A DNA stretch of 39,536 nucleotides from Prevotella sp. (GCA_017478025.1 JAFVGZ010000002.1:1-39536); one strand, 5' to 3'. Counted from the first letter of the stretch, positions 25,807 through 35,150 are shown. The notes: generated by a model not told the origin, from the letters alone. Program-made: numbers and translations.

Positions 25807-26904
25807 ATGAGAAACGTTACACTACTTTTAGATGACGGACAGAAGTTCAAGGGTAAGTCCTTTGGATACGATAAGCCCGTTGCTGGCGAGGTCGTATTCA
25901 ATACCGCTATGACCGGTTATCCTGAGAGCCTCACTGACCCCTCATACGCAGGGCAGATGATGGTCCTGACATATCCGCTTGTAGGAAATTACGGCGTGCC
26001 GCCTTTCACTTTTGAAGCAAACGGACTCCCCACGTTCATGGAGAGTGATAAAATTTATGCTTCAGCAATAATCGTGGCTGACTACTGCGAGAAGTACAGC
26101 CATTGGAATGCTAAGGAAAGTCTTGCTGAATGGCTGCAGCGCGAGCACGTGCCTGGCATTACTGGCATAGATACCAGAGAACTTACAAAGGTTCTGCGCG
26201 AGCATGGTGTCATGATGGGAAAAATCATCTTTGACGATGAGCCCGACAACATCCCAGAGGCACATTATGAAGGCGTAAACTTCGTTGACCAGGTATCGGT
26301 AAAGGACGTTATAACATATCAACCGGTAGAGGGTAGTGTGGCAGAAGGTCAGAAAGCCAAAAAGGTTGTCCTCGTCGATTGTGGCGTGAAAGCCAATATC
26401 ATACGTTGTCTGATAAACCGTGGATGCGAAGTCATCAGGGTTCCTTGGAATTACGACTACACCGATATGGAGTTCGATGGTCTCTTCTTGGCCAATGGTC
26501 CTGGTGACCCTGATATGTGTGAGGATGCCGTTGCTATAATCAGAAAGCAGATGTCCAAAAGTGATAAGCCTATCTGCGGTATCTGCATGGGCAACCAGCT
26601 GCTCTCAAAGGCTGCAGGAGCCAAGATTTACAAGCTGAAGTACGGACATCGCTCCCACAATCAGCCGGTACGCATGGTAGGTACCAATCGCTGCTTCGTA
26701 ACGTCTCAGAATCACGGATATGCCGTTGATGCCACAACGCTGGGAGAAGAATGGGAAGAACTCTTCGTCAATATGAATGACGGCTCAAACGAGGGTATCA
26801 GACACAAGACGAAGCCTTGGTTCTCAAGTCAGTTCCACCCAGAGGCCTGCTCAGGTCCTGTCGATACGGAATTCATGTTCGATAAGTTTGTTTCAGCACT
26901 ATAA
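25807..26904 (+). CDS. carA: Carbamoyl-phosphate synthase small subunit
   Basis: A 365-residue CarA, the glutaminase subunit that supplies ammonia to CarB for carbamoyl phosphate in arginine and pyrimidine synthesis. The N-terminal CPSase_sm_chain domain includes FNTAMTGYPESLTDPSYAGQ. The class I amidotransferase domain has the nucleophile Cys in PICGICMGNQLL and the His-Glu pair in FHPEAC. The start ATG at 25807 lies 44 bp after glmS, and carB follows after 27 bp, so carA and carB form an operon. Confidence 0.96.
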   Translation: MRNVTLLLDDGQKFKGKSFGYDKPVAGEVVFNTAMTGYPESLTDPSYAGQMMVLTYPLVGNYGVPPFTFEANGLPTFMESDKIYASAIIVADYCEKYSHWNAKESLAEWLQREHVPGITGIDTRELTKVLREHGVMMGKIIFDDEPDNIPEAHYEGVNFVDQVSVKDVITYQPVEGSVAEGQKAKKVVLVDCGVKANIIRCLINRGCEVIRVPWNYDYTDMEFDGLFLANGPGDPDMCEDAVAIIRKQMSKSDKPICGICMGNQLLSKAAGAKIYKLKYGHRSHNQPVRMVGTNRCFVTSQNHGYAVDATTLGEEWEELFVNMNDGSNEGIRHKTKPWFSSQFHPEACSGPVDTEFMFDKFVSAL

Positions 26905-26931
26905 TTACCACCTAACACACGAGCAAAGAAA

Positions 26932-29900
26932 ATGAAAGATGAAAGAATAAAAAAGGTATTGCTCCTGGGTTCAGGTGCATTGAAGATAGGAGAGGCAGGA
27001 GAGTTCGACTATTCTGGCTCTCAGGCATTGAAGGCTCTGCGCGAAGAAGGCATAGAGACCATCCTCATCAACCCTAACATCGCTACGGTACAGACATCTG
27101 AGGGTGTGGCCGATAAGGTCTATTTCCTTCCCGTGCAGCCATACTTCGTGGAGCGTGTAATCAAGGAAGAGAGACCTGACGGTATCATGCTCGCTTTTGG
27201 AGGACAGACAGCCCTCAACTGCGGTGTGGAGCTGTATAAGTCCGGCATACTTGAAAAGTATAATATTCAGGTGCTTGGCACTCCGGTTCAGGCAATCATG
27301 GATACCGAAGACCGTGAGCTCTTCGTGGAGAAACTGGATGAGATAGACGTCAAGACTATCAAGTCTCATGCCGTAGAGAGTGTCGAAGCTGCAAGAAAGG
27401 CAGCTGCAGAACTGGGCTATCCTGTTATCATTCGTGCTGCCTATGCCTTAGGCGGACTGGGTTCGGGCTTCTGCGACAATGAAGAGGAGCTGAACAAGCT
27501 GACCGAGAAGGCCTTTTCTTTCTCTCCCCAGGTGTTGGTGGAGAAATCCCTGAAGGGCTGGAAGGAGATAGAGTATGAGGTTGTCAGAGACAAATATGAC
27601 AACTGTATCACCGTTTGTAATATGGAGAACTTCGACCCACTCGGCATTCATACCGGTGAGTCAATAGTCATCGCTCCGTCACAGACGCTCAACAACTCAG
27701 AGTATCATAAGCTGCGCGCACTCGCCATAAAGATTATACGTCACATCGGCATCGTGGGTGAGTGTAACGTGCAGTACGCCTTTGACCCCAAGTCAGAGGA
27801 CTATCGCGTCATAGAGGTCAACGCCCGTCTCAGCCGTTCTTCTGCGTTAGCGTCTAAGGCTACAGGTTATCCCCTCGCTTTCGTTGCTGCGAAATTAGGT
27901 ATGGGCTACGGGCTCTTCGAACTCAAGAACTCTGTCACCAAGACCACATCGGCATTCTTTGAGCCGGCATTGGATTATGTCGTTTGCAAGATACCGCGCT
28001 GGGATCTCTCTAAGTTCAGGGGAGTGGATAAGGAGTTAGGCTCTTCCATGAAGTCTGTTGGCGAGGTAATGGCTATCGGTAGAAATTTCGAGGAGGCCAT
28101 ACAGAAAGGTCTCCGAATGATAGGTCAGGGAATGCACGGCTTCGTAGAGAATAAGGTGTTGCAGATTGACGATATAGAGGGTGCGCTGAAGTCACCTACA
28201 GACAAGCGTATCTTCGTGATTGCCAAAGCTCTGAAGCGAAAGATCTACACCCCTGAGCAAATCCACGAGATGACAAAGATTGATATGTGGTTCCTTGAGA
28301 AACTCCAGCACATCATCGACATCGACGATGAGATGGACAGGTGCACCTCTATCAATTCCATGGACAAGTCGCTCCTCAGGACTGCAAAGGAATATGGCTT
28401 TACGGATTTCCAGATAGCACGTGCCGTAGGTCTCGACAAGGAGATGGGCAACATGCATAAGGCTATTCTCGCAGTTCGCTCTTTGCGCAAGTCATTGGGC
28501 ATAGTGCCTTATGTCAAGCAGATAGACACCCTCGCGGCTGAATATCCGGCTCATACGAACTATCTCTATATGACCTATGCTGCCGTAGCTAATGACATAG
28601 CCTACGAGAATGACAAGAAATCCATCGTCGTACTCGGTTCCGGAGCCTATCGCATCGGCTCTTCCGTGGAGTTCGACTGGTGTGGCGTGCAGGCCCTTAA
28701 CACCATTCGCAAGCAGGGATATCGCTCCGTAATGATAAACTACAACCCCGAGACCGTAAGTACCGATTACGATATGTGTGACCGTCTCTACTTCGATGAG
28801 CTTACGTTTGAGAGGGTTATGGACATCCTTGACCTTGAGAATCCGTATGGTGTCATTCTCTCCACAGGAGGTCAGATACCAAACAATCTCGCCATGAAGC
28901 TCGATGCCCAGAATGTGCCCATACTCGGAACGACGGCTAAGGATATCGACAACTGCGAGGACCGTGCGTTGTTCTCTGCTATGCTCAACCGCATTGGTGT
29001 CGATCAGCCTGACTGGGCTGCGCTGACGTCTATGGACGACATCAACTCATTCATCGAGCGTGTCGGCTTCCCCGTTCTTGTCAGACCGTCTTACGTCCTC
29101 TCCGGTGCGGCCATGAATGTCTGCTCTAACCGCGATGAGCTGGAGAGGTTCCTCAAACTTGCGGCAAACATCTCCTCAGAACACCCCGTCGTGGTGAGCA
29201 AGTTCATAGAACATGCTAAGGAGATAGACTTTGACGGCGTGGCAAAAGACGGTGAGATCATCGCTTATGCTATCTCCGAGCACGTAGAGTTTGCAGGAGT
29301 TCACTCTGGTGACGCCACCCTGCAGTTCCCGCCTCAGAAGCTTTACGTCGAAACGGTAAGGCGTATCAAGAGAATCACTCGACAGATAGCGAAGGAGCTC
29401 CACATCACAGGTCCGTTCAACTGTCAGTATATGGCAAAAGACAACGACATCCTTGTCATAGAGACCAATCTGCGTGCCTCACGTTCGTTCCCATTCGTCA
29501 GCAAGGTGTTGAAGTTCAATCTCATCGAACTGGCAACGAAGATCATGCTCGGCGTACCGTTCGAACGTCCGTCAAAGAACCTCTTTGACCTCGACTACGT
29601 GGGCATAAAGGCCAGCCAGTTCTCCTTCAATCGCCTGCAGAAAGCAGACCCCGTCCTGGGTGTCGATATGGCTTCCACGGGTGAGGTAGGGTGTATCGGT
29701 CAAGACACGTCCTGTGCCCTCATCAAGTCTATGCTCTCTGTGGGATACAAGATACCGAAGAAGACTATCCTGCTTTCTACGGGTGATGCAAAGCAGAAAG
29801 CCGAGATGCTCGATGCAGCCCGTCAGCTTATCAGCAACGGCTTCGTCCTCTATGCTACAGGCGGCACGCATAAATACCTCAACGAGCAGGGCGTGGAAAA

Positions 29901-30165
29901 CATCGAGGTGTTCTGGCCCTCTGATGAAGGCAAATACCCTCAGGCGTTGGATATGCTGCATGAGAGAAAGATTGATATGGTGGTAAACATTCCAAAGAAC
30001 CATACCGTTCGCGAGTTGGACAATGGATATAAGATCCGTCGTGCTGCCATAGACCTCAATATCCCTCTCATCACCAACAGCCGTCTCGCCTCTGCATTCA
30101 TCAATGCGTTCTGCACGATGAAACTTGACGACATCGCCATAAAACCATGGCAAGACTATAAGTAA
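26932..30165 (+). CDS. carB: Carbamoyl-phosphate synthase large subunit
   Basis: A 1077-residue CarB with the expected internal duplication: two ATP-grasp halves, the first beginning LLLGSGALKIGEAGEFDYSG near residue 10 and the second VVLGSGAYRIGSSVEFDW near 564, and a C-terminal MGS-like allosteric domain that includes LYATGGTHKYL. It makes carbamoyl phosphate from bicarbonate, ammonia from CarA and two ATP. Length matches the family. It ends the glmS-carAB run; repeat-rich DNA follows. Confidence 0.97.
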   Translation: MKDERIKKVLLLGSGALKIGEAGEFDYSGSQALKALREEGIETILINPNIATVQTSEGVADKVYFLPVQPYFVERVIKEERPDGIMLAFGGQTALNCGVELYKSGILEKYNIQVLGTPVQAIMDTEDRELFVEKLDEIDVKTIKSHAVESVEAARKAAAELGYPVIIRAAYALGGLGSGFCDNEEELNKLTEKAFSFSPQVLVEKSLKGWKEIEYEVVRDKYDNCITVCNMENFDPLGIHTGESIVIAPSQTLNNSEYHKLRALAIKIIRHIGIVGECNVQYAFDPKSEDYRVIEVNARLSRSSALASKATGYPLAFVAAKLGMGYGLFELKNSVTKTTSAFFEPALDYVVCKIPRWDLSKFRGVDKELGSSMKSVGEVMAIGRNFEEAIQKGLRMIGQGMHGFVENKVLQIDDIEGALKSPTDKRIFVIAKALKRKIYTPEQIHEMTKIDMWFLEKLQHIIDIDDEMDRCTSINSMDKSLLRTAKEYGFTDFQIARAVGLDKEMGNMHKAILAVRSLRKSLGIVPYVKQIDTLAAEYPAHTNYLYMTYAAVANDIAYENDKKSIVVLGSGAYRIGSSVEFDWCGVQALNTIRKQGYRSVMINYNPETVSTDYDMCDRLYFDELTFERVMDILDLENPYGVILSTGGQIPNNLAMKLDAQNVPILGTTAKDIDNCEDRALFSAMLNRIGVDQPDWAALTSMDDINSFIERVGFPVLVRPSYVLSGAAMNVCSNRDELERFLKLAANISSEHPVVVSKFIEHAKEIDFDGVAKDGEIIAYAISEHVEFAGVHSGDATLQFPPQKLYVETVRRIKRITRQIAKELHITGPFNCQYMAKDNDILVIETNLRASRSFPFVSKVLKFNLIELATKIMLGVPFERPSKNLFDLDYVGIKASQFSFNRLQKADPVLGVDMASTGEVGCIGQDTSCALIKSMLSVGYKIPKKTILLSTGDAKQKAEMLDAARQLISNGFVLYATGGTHKYLNEQGVENIEVFWPSDEGKYPQALDMLHERKIDMVVNIPKNHTVRELDNGYKIRRAAIDLNIPLITNSRLASAFINAFCTMKLDDIAIKPWQDYK

Positions 30166-30193
30166 TGCAAAATTAATAATGCAAAATGCAAAA

Positions 30194-30316
30194 TTCGTTT
30201 GCTCACGTACCTCCCTCCTTAGGGGGGAGCCGGTGGGGGGCTTTAATTTGTTAATTCGTTAATTCGTTCGCTCACGTCCCTCCCTCCTTAGGGGGAGCTG
30301 GTGGGGGGCTTTAATT
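30194..30316 (+). repeat. Tandem GC-rich hairpin repeat in the dapA leader
   Basis: Two near-identical units, 30194-30248 (55 bp) and 30263-30316 (54 bp), are joined by octamer-type TTAATTCG copies (30247-30264). Each contains CTCCCTCCTTAGGGGG, a stem of about 8 bp with a 3-nt TTA loop, followed by GGTGGGGGGCTTTAATT. A related hairpin occurs within menA. The hairpin-plus-CTTTAATT ends may act as terminators after carB. Confidence 0.75.
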
Positions 30317-30326
30317 CTAAAATAGT

Positions 30327-31235
30327 ATGCAAAATATCTTTCGCGGTTTGGGTATAGCCCTTGTAACACCATTTAATGATGACTTCAGCATTGATTATGA
30401 ATCCCTGCAGAACATCATAGAGTATCAACTATCCAACGGTGCAGACTTCCTCTGCATTCTCGCTACTACGGGTGAGACACCTTGCCTCTCTGAGGAAGAG
30501 CACTATCAGGTGAAGCAATTCATCGTCAAGCAAGTAGCAGGACGAGTGCCTATCCTCATGGGATGTGGCGGCAACAACACAGCTGCTGTCGTCAAGATGT
30601 GTAAGGAGTACGACATGAGCGGCGTCGATGGTCTGCTCAGCGTGTGTCCGTACTACAACAAGCCTTCGCAGGAGGGTCTGTATCAGCATTTCAAGGCTAT
30701 CGCCGGAGCAACAAAGCTGCCTGTCGTTCTGTATAATGTTCCGGGCAGAACAGGCGTAAACCTCAAGCCCGAGACAACATGCCGCCTGGCCAATGACTGT
30801 GACAACATCGTGGCAATCAAGGAGGCCAGCGGCTCCATAGAGCAGGTTGATGAGATTATCAAGCTCAAGCCGGCAGACTTTGAGGTGCTCTCCGGAGATG
30901 ACGCTATCACCTTCCACATGATCGCAACAGGAGCCGTAGGTGTGATCTCTGTCATTGGCAACGCGCTGCCAAAGGAGTTCTCGCGCATGATACGCTTGGA
31001 GTTCAATGGCGAGTTCGGTGCCGCACAGAGGGTGCATCACAGGTTTACAGACCTCTACAGCCTGCTCTTCGTTGATGGCAACCCAGCCGGTGTCAAGGCC
31101 CTGATGAACGAACTGGGACTGCTGAAGAATGTCCTGCGCCTGCCATTGGTTCCTACACGCTTGAAGACACATCAGCGAATTGCAGAAGTTCTGAAGAGTC
31201 TCAACAGAGACCTGCCTATTTTGCCCATCAAATAA
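30327..31235 (+). CDS. dapA: 4-hydroxy-tetrahydrodipicolinate synthase
   Basis: A 302-residue DapA, a TIM-barrel aldolase that condenses pyruvate with aspartate semialdehyde in the lysine/diaminopimelate pathway. The Schiff-base lysine is K165 in IVAIKEASG. The active-site TTGE is at 47-50, Y136 is in VVLYNVPG and R141 is in the following RTG. The start ATG at 30327 lies 11 bp after the tandem repeats. The HD-domain gene follows after 5 bp and menA overlaps that, so the three probably form an operon. Confidence 0.95.
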   Translation: MQNIFRGLGIALVTPFNDDFSIDYESLQNIIEYQLSNGADFLCILATTGETPCLSEEEHYQVKQFIVKQVAGRVPILMGCGGNNTAAVVKMCKEYDMSGVDGLLSVCPYYNKPSQEGLYQHFKAIAGATKLPVVLYNVPGRTGVNLKPETTCRLANDCDNIVAIKEASGSIEQVDEIIKLKPADFEVLSGDDAITFHMIATGAVGVISVIGNALPKEFSRMIRLEFNGEFGAAQRVHHRFTDLYSLLFVDGNPAGVKALMNELGLLKNVLRLPLVPTRLKTHQRIAEVLKSLNRDLPILPIK

Positions 31236-31240
31236 GGTGC

Positions 31241-31864
31241 ATGAGTATAAGCATCAGTCTTGACTTGATGGAGTTTGTGGAGCGCAACATCCTGCCCAGG
31301 TATGCTGCGTTCGACGAGGCGCATAGCATGCAACATGTTATGCACGTCATCAAGTGTTCCCTGCTCTTGGCTGAGAATCTGGGTGCTGATGTGGATATGG
31401 CCTACGTTGTTGCGGCTTATCACGATTTGGGACTTGAAGGTCCGCGTGCCATTCATCACATTACGAGCGGCAAGATACTCCTTGCCGACAAGCGTCTGGA
31501 GCGCTGGTTCTCTGCCAGGCAAATACAGATAATGAAAGAAGCCGTTGAGGATCATCGCGCATCAGCATCCCGGGCTCCACGCTCCATATATGGAAAGATA
31601 GTGGCAGAGGCAGACCGTGACCTCAACCCCGAGAGCGTGTTCCGCAGGGCAGTACAATACGGTCGGGCACACTATCCCGAGATGTCCGAAGAAGAACATT
31701 GGGAACGCTTCCTGCAACACATGCAGCAGAAGTATTCTGCATCAGGATACATAAAACTATGGATTCCCGGTTCGCAGAACGAGCAACATCTCGCGGAGCT
31801 GCGTCGCATCATCAGCGACAAAACACTCCTCAGGCAGGAATTTGAACGATACTTCCATACATGA
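31241..31864 (+). CDS. HD domain-containing phosphohydrolase-like protein
   Basis: A 207-residue protein with an HD-type metal-binding domain: H28 or H32 in HSMQHVMHV, the H61-D62 doublet in AAYHDLGL, a later His in VEDHRAS, and the closing Asp in EADRDLNP. These residues suggest a metal-dependent phosphohydrolase or nucleotidase; the substrate is unknown. It lies 5 bp after dapA, and its stop overlaps the menA start (ATGA), so it is co-expressed with them. Confidence 0.85.
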   Translation: MSISISLDLMEFVERNILPRYAAFDEAHSMQHVMHVIKCSLLLAENLGADVDMAYVVAAYHDLGLEGPRAIHHITSGKILLADKRLERWFSARQIQIMKEAVEDHRASASRAPRSIYGKIVAEADRDLNPESVFRRAVQYGRAHYPEMSEEEHWERFLQHMQQKYSASGYIKLWIPGSQNEQHLAELRRIISDKTLLRQEFERYFHT

Positions 31865-32829
31865 TAATAGATATAAACACGAAGAAATCTGAGGGCCAGG
31901 TAGAGCAGGGTAGTCTGAAAGCCTGGTTCCTTGCAGCCCGTCCCAAGACACTTTCAGGTGCCGCCGTACCCGTGATGCTCGGATGTGCTTGCGCATACCA
32001 TACACAACCTTCCCTTTTCCATACTCTTCCTCTCCTTCAGGGGAGGGCCGGGGTGGGGCTCTCACCCCTCATCCCCCTCATTCTCTGCTTCCTCTTCGCC
32101 TTTGTCATGCAGATAGACGCCAATTTCATCAACGACTACTACGACTGCGTTCGTGGTCGTGACAACGAAGAGCGCTTAGGTCCGCTTCGTGCGTGCCAGC
32201 AAGGGTGGATATCCCTTAGGCAGATGCGATGGGGCATAATCATCACAACCATAATAGCCTGCCTCGTGGGACTCCCACTGGCATTTATCGGAGGCTACGA
32301 ACTCATCCTCATCGGAGCAGCCTGCGTGCTCTTCTGCTTCCTCTACACCACCACGCTCTCGGCATTAGGCTTGGGAGACCTCCTGGTGCTCATATTCTTT
32401 GGCATCATCCCCGTTTACTTCACATACTACGTCCTCATACACCCCGCCACGTTCTCATGGAGTGTTCTCCTTACGGGCATAGCCTGCGGACTCGTCGTCG
32501 ATACCCTTCTCCTCATCAATAATTACCGCGACATCGACAACGACCGGAACAGCGGCAAGAAGACACTAACCGTATTCATAGGCAAAGAGAAAACCGAATG
32601 GCTTTACATCACCCTGCCCACAGCGGCACTCGTCACGATGCTGCTCGTATATGGGTGGACAAACATGAACATCATCATCTGTTTCATCCCATACTTCCTC
32701 TTCGTCCAGTCCTGGTCCAAGATGCGGCAGATAGGGCAGGGGAGGGCACTCAACAAGGTACTCGGAATGACAGCTCGAAACATATTTGTTTACGGTCTTT
32801 TGATAAGTTTACTTATCATTTTGACATAA
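31861..32829 (+). CDS. menA: 1,4-dihydroxy-2-naphthoate polyprenyltransferase
   Basis: A 322-residue membrane prenyltransferase of the UbiA family that makes demethylmenaquinone. The first Asp-rich motif is MQIDANFINDYYDC (83-96) and the second is NNYRDIDNDRNSGKKTL; six to nine hydrophobic segments are visible. Residues 51-70, between the first and second membrane segments, are an insertion not expected in Bacteroidales MenA, and the DNA there (32011-32070) carries the GC-rich hairpin repeat. The frame remains open. The start overlaps the HD gene by 4 bp. Confidence 0.92.
   Translation: MIIDINTKKSEGQVEQGSLKAWFLAARPKTLSGAAVPVMLGCACAYHTQPSLFHTLPLLQGRAGVGLSPLIPLILCFLFAFVMQIDANFINDYYDCVRGRDNEERLGPLRACQQGWISLRQMRWGIIITTIIACLVGLPLAFIGGYELILIGAACVLFCFLYTTTLSALGLGDLLVLIFFGIIPVYFTYYVLIHPATFSWSVLLTGIACGLVVDTLLLINNYRDIDNDRNSGKKTLTVFIGKEKTEWLYITLPTAALVTMLLVYGWTNMNIIICFIPYFLFVQSWSKMRQIGQGRALNKVLGMTARNIFVYGLLISLLIILT
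32011..32070 (+). repeat. GC-rich hairpin repeat inside menA
   Basis: CCTCTCC (32029-32035), loop TTCA and GGGGAGG (32040-32046) form a 7-bp stem with one G-T pair, followed by GCCGGGGTGGGG. The layout matches the intergenic units before dapA. It is read as SLFHTLPLLQGRAGVGLSPL without disrupting the frame. Confidence 0.65.
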
Positions 32830-32874
32830 AAAGCATCGGTCTCACGTGCAAAAATGCAAAAATGCGCGTTAATT

Positions 32875-32906
32875 TTTGCCCCTTTCGCAAATTTTGACTA
32901 CCTTTG
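32875..32906 (+). promoter_or_regulatory. serC promoter
   Basis: TTTG at 32875-32878, a 20-nt spacer and TACCTTTG at 32899-32906. The transcript would start about 45 bp before the ATG. Confidence 0.8.
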
Positions 32907-32957
32907 CAACCGTTTTTACAGAGATAACTAACTCACATTTATAATAAACAAAACTCA

Positions 32958-34025
32958 ATGAAGAAGTACAATTTTAATGCAGGTCCGTCAATTCTTCCAC
33001 GCGAAGTGATTGAGCAGACAGCTGCAGCATGTCTTGATTTTGACAATTCAGGACTCTCACTTATGGAGATTTCTCACCGTGCAAAGAACTTCCAGCCCGT
33101 CGTTGACGAGGCAGAGGCACTCATGAAGGAGCTGCTCGACATTCCAGAGGGCTACAAGGTGCTCTTCCTGGGAGGTGGCGCATCCTTAGAGTTCTGCATG
33201 GTTCCATTCAACTTCCTTGAGAAGAAGGCTGCCTACCTCAACACAGGCGTTTGGGCTACAAAGGCCATGAAGGAAGCTAAGCTCTTCGGCGAAGTAGTAG
33301 AGATAGCATCATCTGCTGACAAGAACTTCACCTATATCCCTCAGAACTACACCATCCCAACAGATGCAGACTATCTGCACATCACTACCAACAACACCAT
33401 CTACGGTACAGAGATCCGTGAGGACATCGACTCTCCAATTCCTCTGATTGCCGATATGTCATCAGACTTCCTCTCTCGCCCTCTCGACGTGAGCAAGTAC
33501 GCTCTCATCTACGGCGGTGCACAGAAGAACCTCGCAATGGCCGGTGTTACCTTCGTAATCGTAAAGGAAGACGCTCTGGGCAAGGTATCACGTCAGATTC
33601 CTACTATGCTCGACTATCGCACACACGTCAAGAAGGGCTCTATGTTCAACACACCTCCAGTAGTACCTATCTACTCTGCCCTCATGAACCTGCGTTACAT
33701 CAAGGCTCACGGTGGCGTAAAGGCAATGGACAAGCTCGCTCATCAGCGTGCAGAGATTGTTTACGGTGAGATAGACCGCAACAAGCTCTTCGTAGGAACA
33801 GCAGAGGAGAGCAGCCGCTCACTCATGAACCTCACCTTCGTCCTCAAGCCAGAGTACCAGGATCTGCAGGACGAGTTCCTCGCCTTCGCTACATCAAAGG
33901 GTATGGTAGGCGTCAAGGGACATCGTGACGTAGGTGGATTCCGTGCTTCTTGCTACAACGCAATGTCAATCGAAGGCTGTGAGGCCCTCGTAGCATGTAT
34001 GAAGGAGTTTGAGGCTCAGCACTAA
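32958..34025 (+). CDS. serC: Phosphoserine aminotransferase
   Basis: A 355-residue class V PLP aminotransferase that converts 3-phosphohydroxypyruvate to phosphoserine, and may also serve pyridoxine synthesis. N-terminal [21 protein letters not shown] (69-79) and the PLP lysine K190 in GGAQKN are diagnostic. Codon use is strongly biased towards a few codons, unlike the neighbouring menA, as expected for a highly expressed gene. Its own promoter precedes it, and serA, the preceding pathway enzyme, follows after 179 bp of inverted-repeat DNA. Confidence 0.96.
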   Translation: MKKYNFNAGPSILPREVIEQTAAACLDFDNSGLSLMEISHRAKNFQPVVDEAEALMKELLDIPEGYKVLFLGGGASLEFCMVPFNFLEKKAAYLNTGVWATKAMKEAKLFGEVVEIASSADKNFTYIPQNYTIPTDADYLHITTNNTIYGTEIREDIDSPIPLIADMSSDFLSRPLDVSKYALIYGGAQKNLAMAGVTFVIVKEDALGKVSRQIPTMLDYRTHVKKGSMFNTPPVVPIYSALMNLRYIKAHGGVKAMDKLAHQRAEIVYGEIDRNKLFVGTAEESSRSLMNLTFVLKPEYQDLQDEFLAFATSKGMVGVKGHRDVGGFRASCYNAMSIEGCEALVACMKEFEAQH

Positions 34026-34043
34026 TTCGCGAATGAAAGAAAG

Positions 34044-34136
34044 TTGAAAGAAATTAGAATAATTAGAATAATTTTTCGCTACCAGATATTTCCAACTGCG
34101 TCAGTTTATTATTCCTATTATTCCAATTTCTTTCAA
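34044..34136. repeat. Long inverted repeat between serC and serA
   Basis: Arms 34044-34072 and 34108-34136 are each 29 nt and complementary at 26 positions, with a 35-nt loop. Each arm contains a tandem AGAATAAT-like word. It could act as an attenuator, an mRNA-stabilising hairpin or a bidirectional terminator. Confidence 0.75.
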
Positions 34137-34162
34137 AAACCATCGAAATACATACGCTAAAT

Positions 34163-34200
34163 AATTCGTTAATTCGTTAATTTGTTAATTCGTTAATTCG
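34163..34200 (+). repeat. Octamer array (TTAATTCG) before serA
   Basis: Five near-perfect tandem 8-bp units end 4 bp before the serA ATG. The same unit precedes htpX and lies in the dapA leader. Confidence 0.8.
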
Positions 34201-34204
34201 ACAT

Positions 34205-35125
34205 ATGGTTAAAGTTTTAATCGCGACAGAGAAGCCATTTGCTGCTCCTGCTGTTGCTGGAATAAAAGAAATCATCGAGAAGGCAGGCTTCGAACTCGCG
34301 CTCCTCGAGAAATACACAGAGAAGTCACAGCTTCTTGCTGCCGTAGCAGATGTTGATGCAATCATCATCCGTTCAGACAAGATCGACGCAGAAGTGCTCG
34401 ACGCTGCCAAGAACCTCAAGATTGTCGTTCGTGCCGGTGCCGGTTATGACAACGTAGATCTCGCTGCCGCTACCTCACACAACGTAGTAGTCATGAACAC
34501 CCCGGGCCAGAACGCCAACGCCGTAGCAGAGCTCGTGCTCGGACTCCTCGTCTATACCGTACGTAACTTCTACAACGGCAAGGCAGGCTCAGAGCTCATG
34601 GGCAAGACCCTCGGCATCCTCGCCTTCGGCAACGTAGGCCGCAACGTGGCACGCATCGCCAAGGGCTTCGGCATGAACGTATGCGCATTCGACGCATACT
34701 GCCCTGCTGACGTCATCGAGGCAGCTGGCGTAAAGGCGTGTGCTTCACAGGCAGACCTCTTCAAGGAGGCAGACATCATCTCCCTCCACATCCCTGCAAC
34801 AGCAGAGACAAAGCAGTCCATCAACTACGACCTCTGCAGCACGATGAAGAAGAACGCAATCCTCATCAACACAGCGCGCAAGGAAGTCATCGACGAGGCA
34901 GGCCTGCTCAAGCTGCTTGCAGAGCGCGAAGACCTGAAGTACATCACCGACATCAAGCCCGATGCTGATGCCGACTTCGCCAAGTTCGAAGGTCGTTACT
35001 TCTCCACCCCAAAGAAGATGGGTGCCCAGACAGCAGAAGCCAACACCAACGCCGGTCTTGCAGCAGCAAACCAGATAGTAGGCTTCATCAAAGAAGGCAT
35101 CACAAAATTCCAGGTAAACAAGTAA
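34205..35125 (+). CDS. serA: D-3-phosphoglycerate dehydrogenase (short Bacteroidales type)
   Basis: A 306-residue NAD-dependent 2-hydroxyacid dehydrogenase, assigned as SerA from its pairing with serC. NAD-binding GILAFGNVGR is at 137-146 and the catalytic Arg is R225 in INTAR. There is no ACT regulatory domain. Two usual landmarks are missing: the acid of the DVFEEEP-type segment, and the catalytic His, where TPKKMGAQ (268-275) replaces TPHIGG. The same replacement is, as I recall, typical of Bacteroidales SerA. Codon bias is strong, like serC. Its last codons and terminator are duplicated at 35808-35907. Confidence 0.88.
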   Translation: MVKVLIATEKPFAAPAVAGIKEIIEKAGFELALLEKYTEKSQLLAAVADVDAIIIRSDKIDAEVLDAAKNLKIVVRAGAGYDNVDLAAATSHNVVVMNTPGQNANAVAELVLGLLVYTVRNFYNGKAGSELMGKTLGILAFGNVGRNVARIAKGFGMNVCAFDAYCPADVIEAAGVKACASQADLFKEADIISLHIPATAETKQSINYDLCSTMKKNAILINTARKEVIDEAGLLKLLAEREDLKYITDIKPDADADFAKFEGRYFSTPKKMGAQTAEANTNAGLAAANQIVGFIKEGITKFQVNK

Positions 35126-35150
35126 ATCTCAATCCCTTATACCCTACGAC

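Noticed and set aside
30166-30326. Lysine riboswitch before dapA
   Set aside because: The leader consists of tandem GC-rich hairpins and octamers and is too short and repetitive for the known lysine riboswitch architecture.
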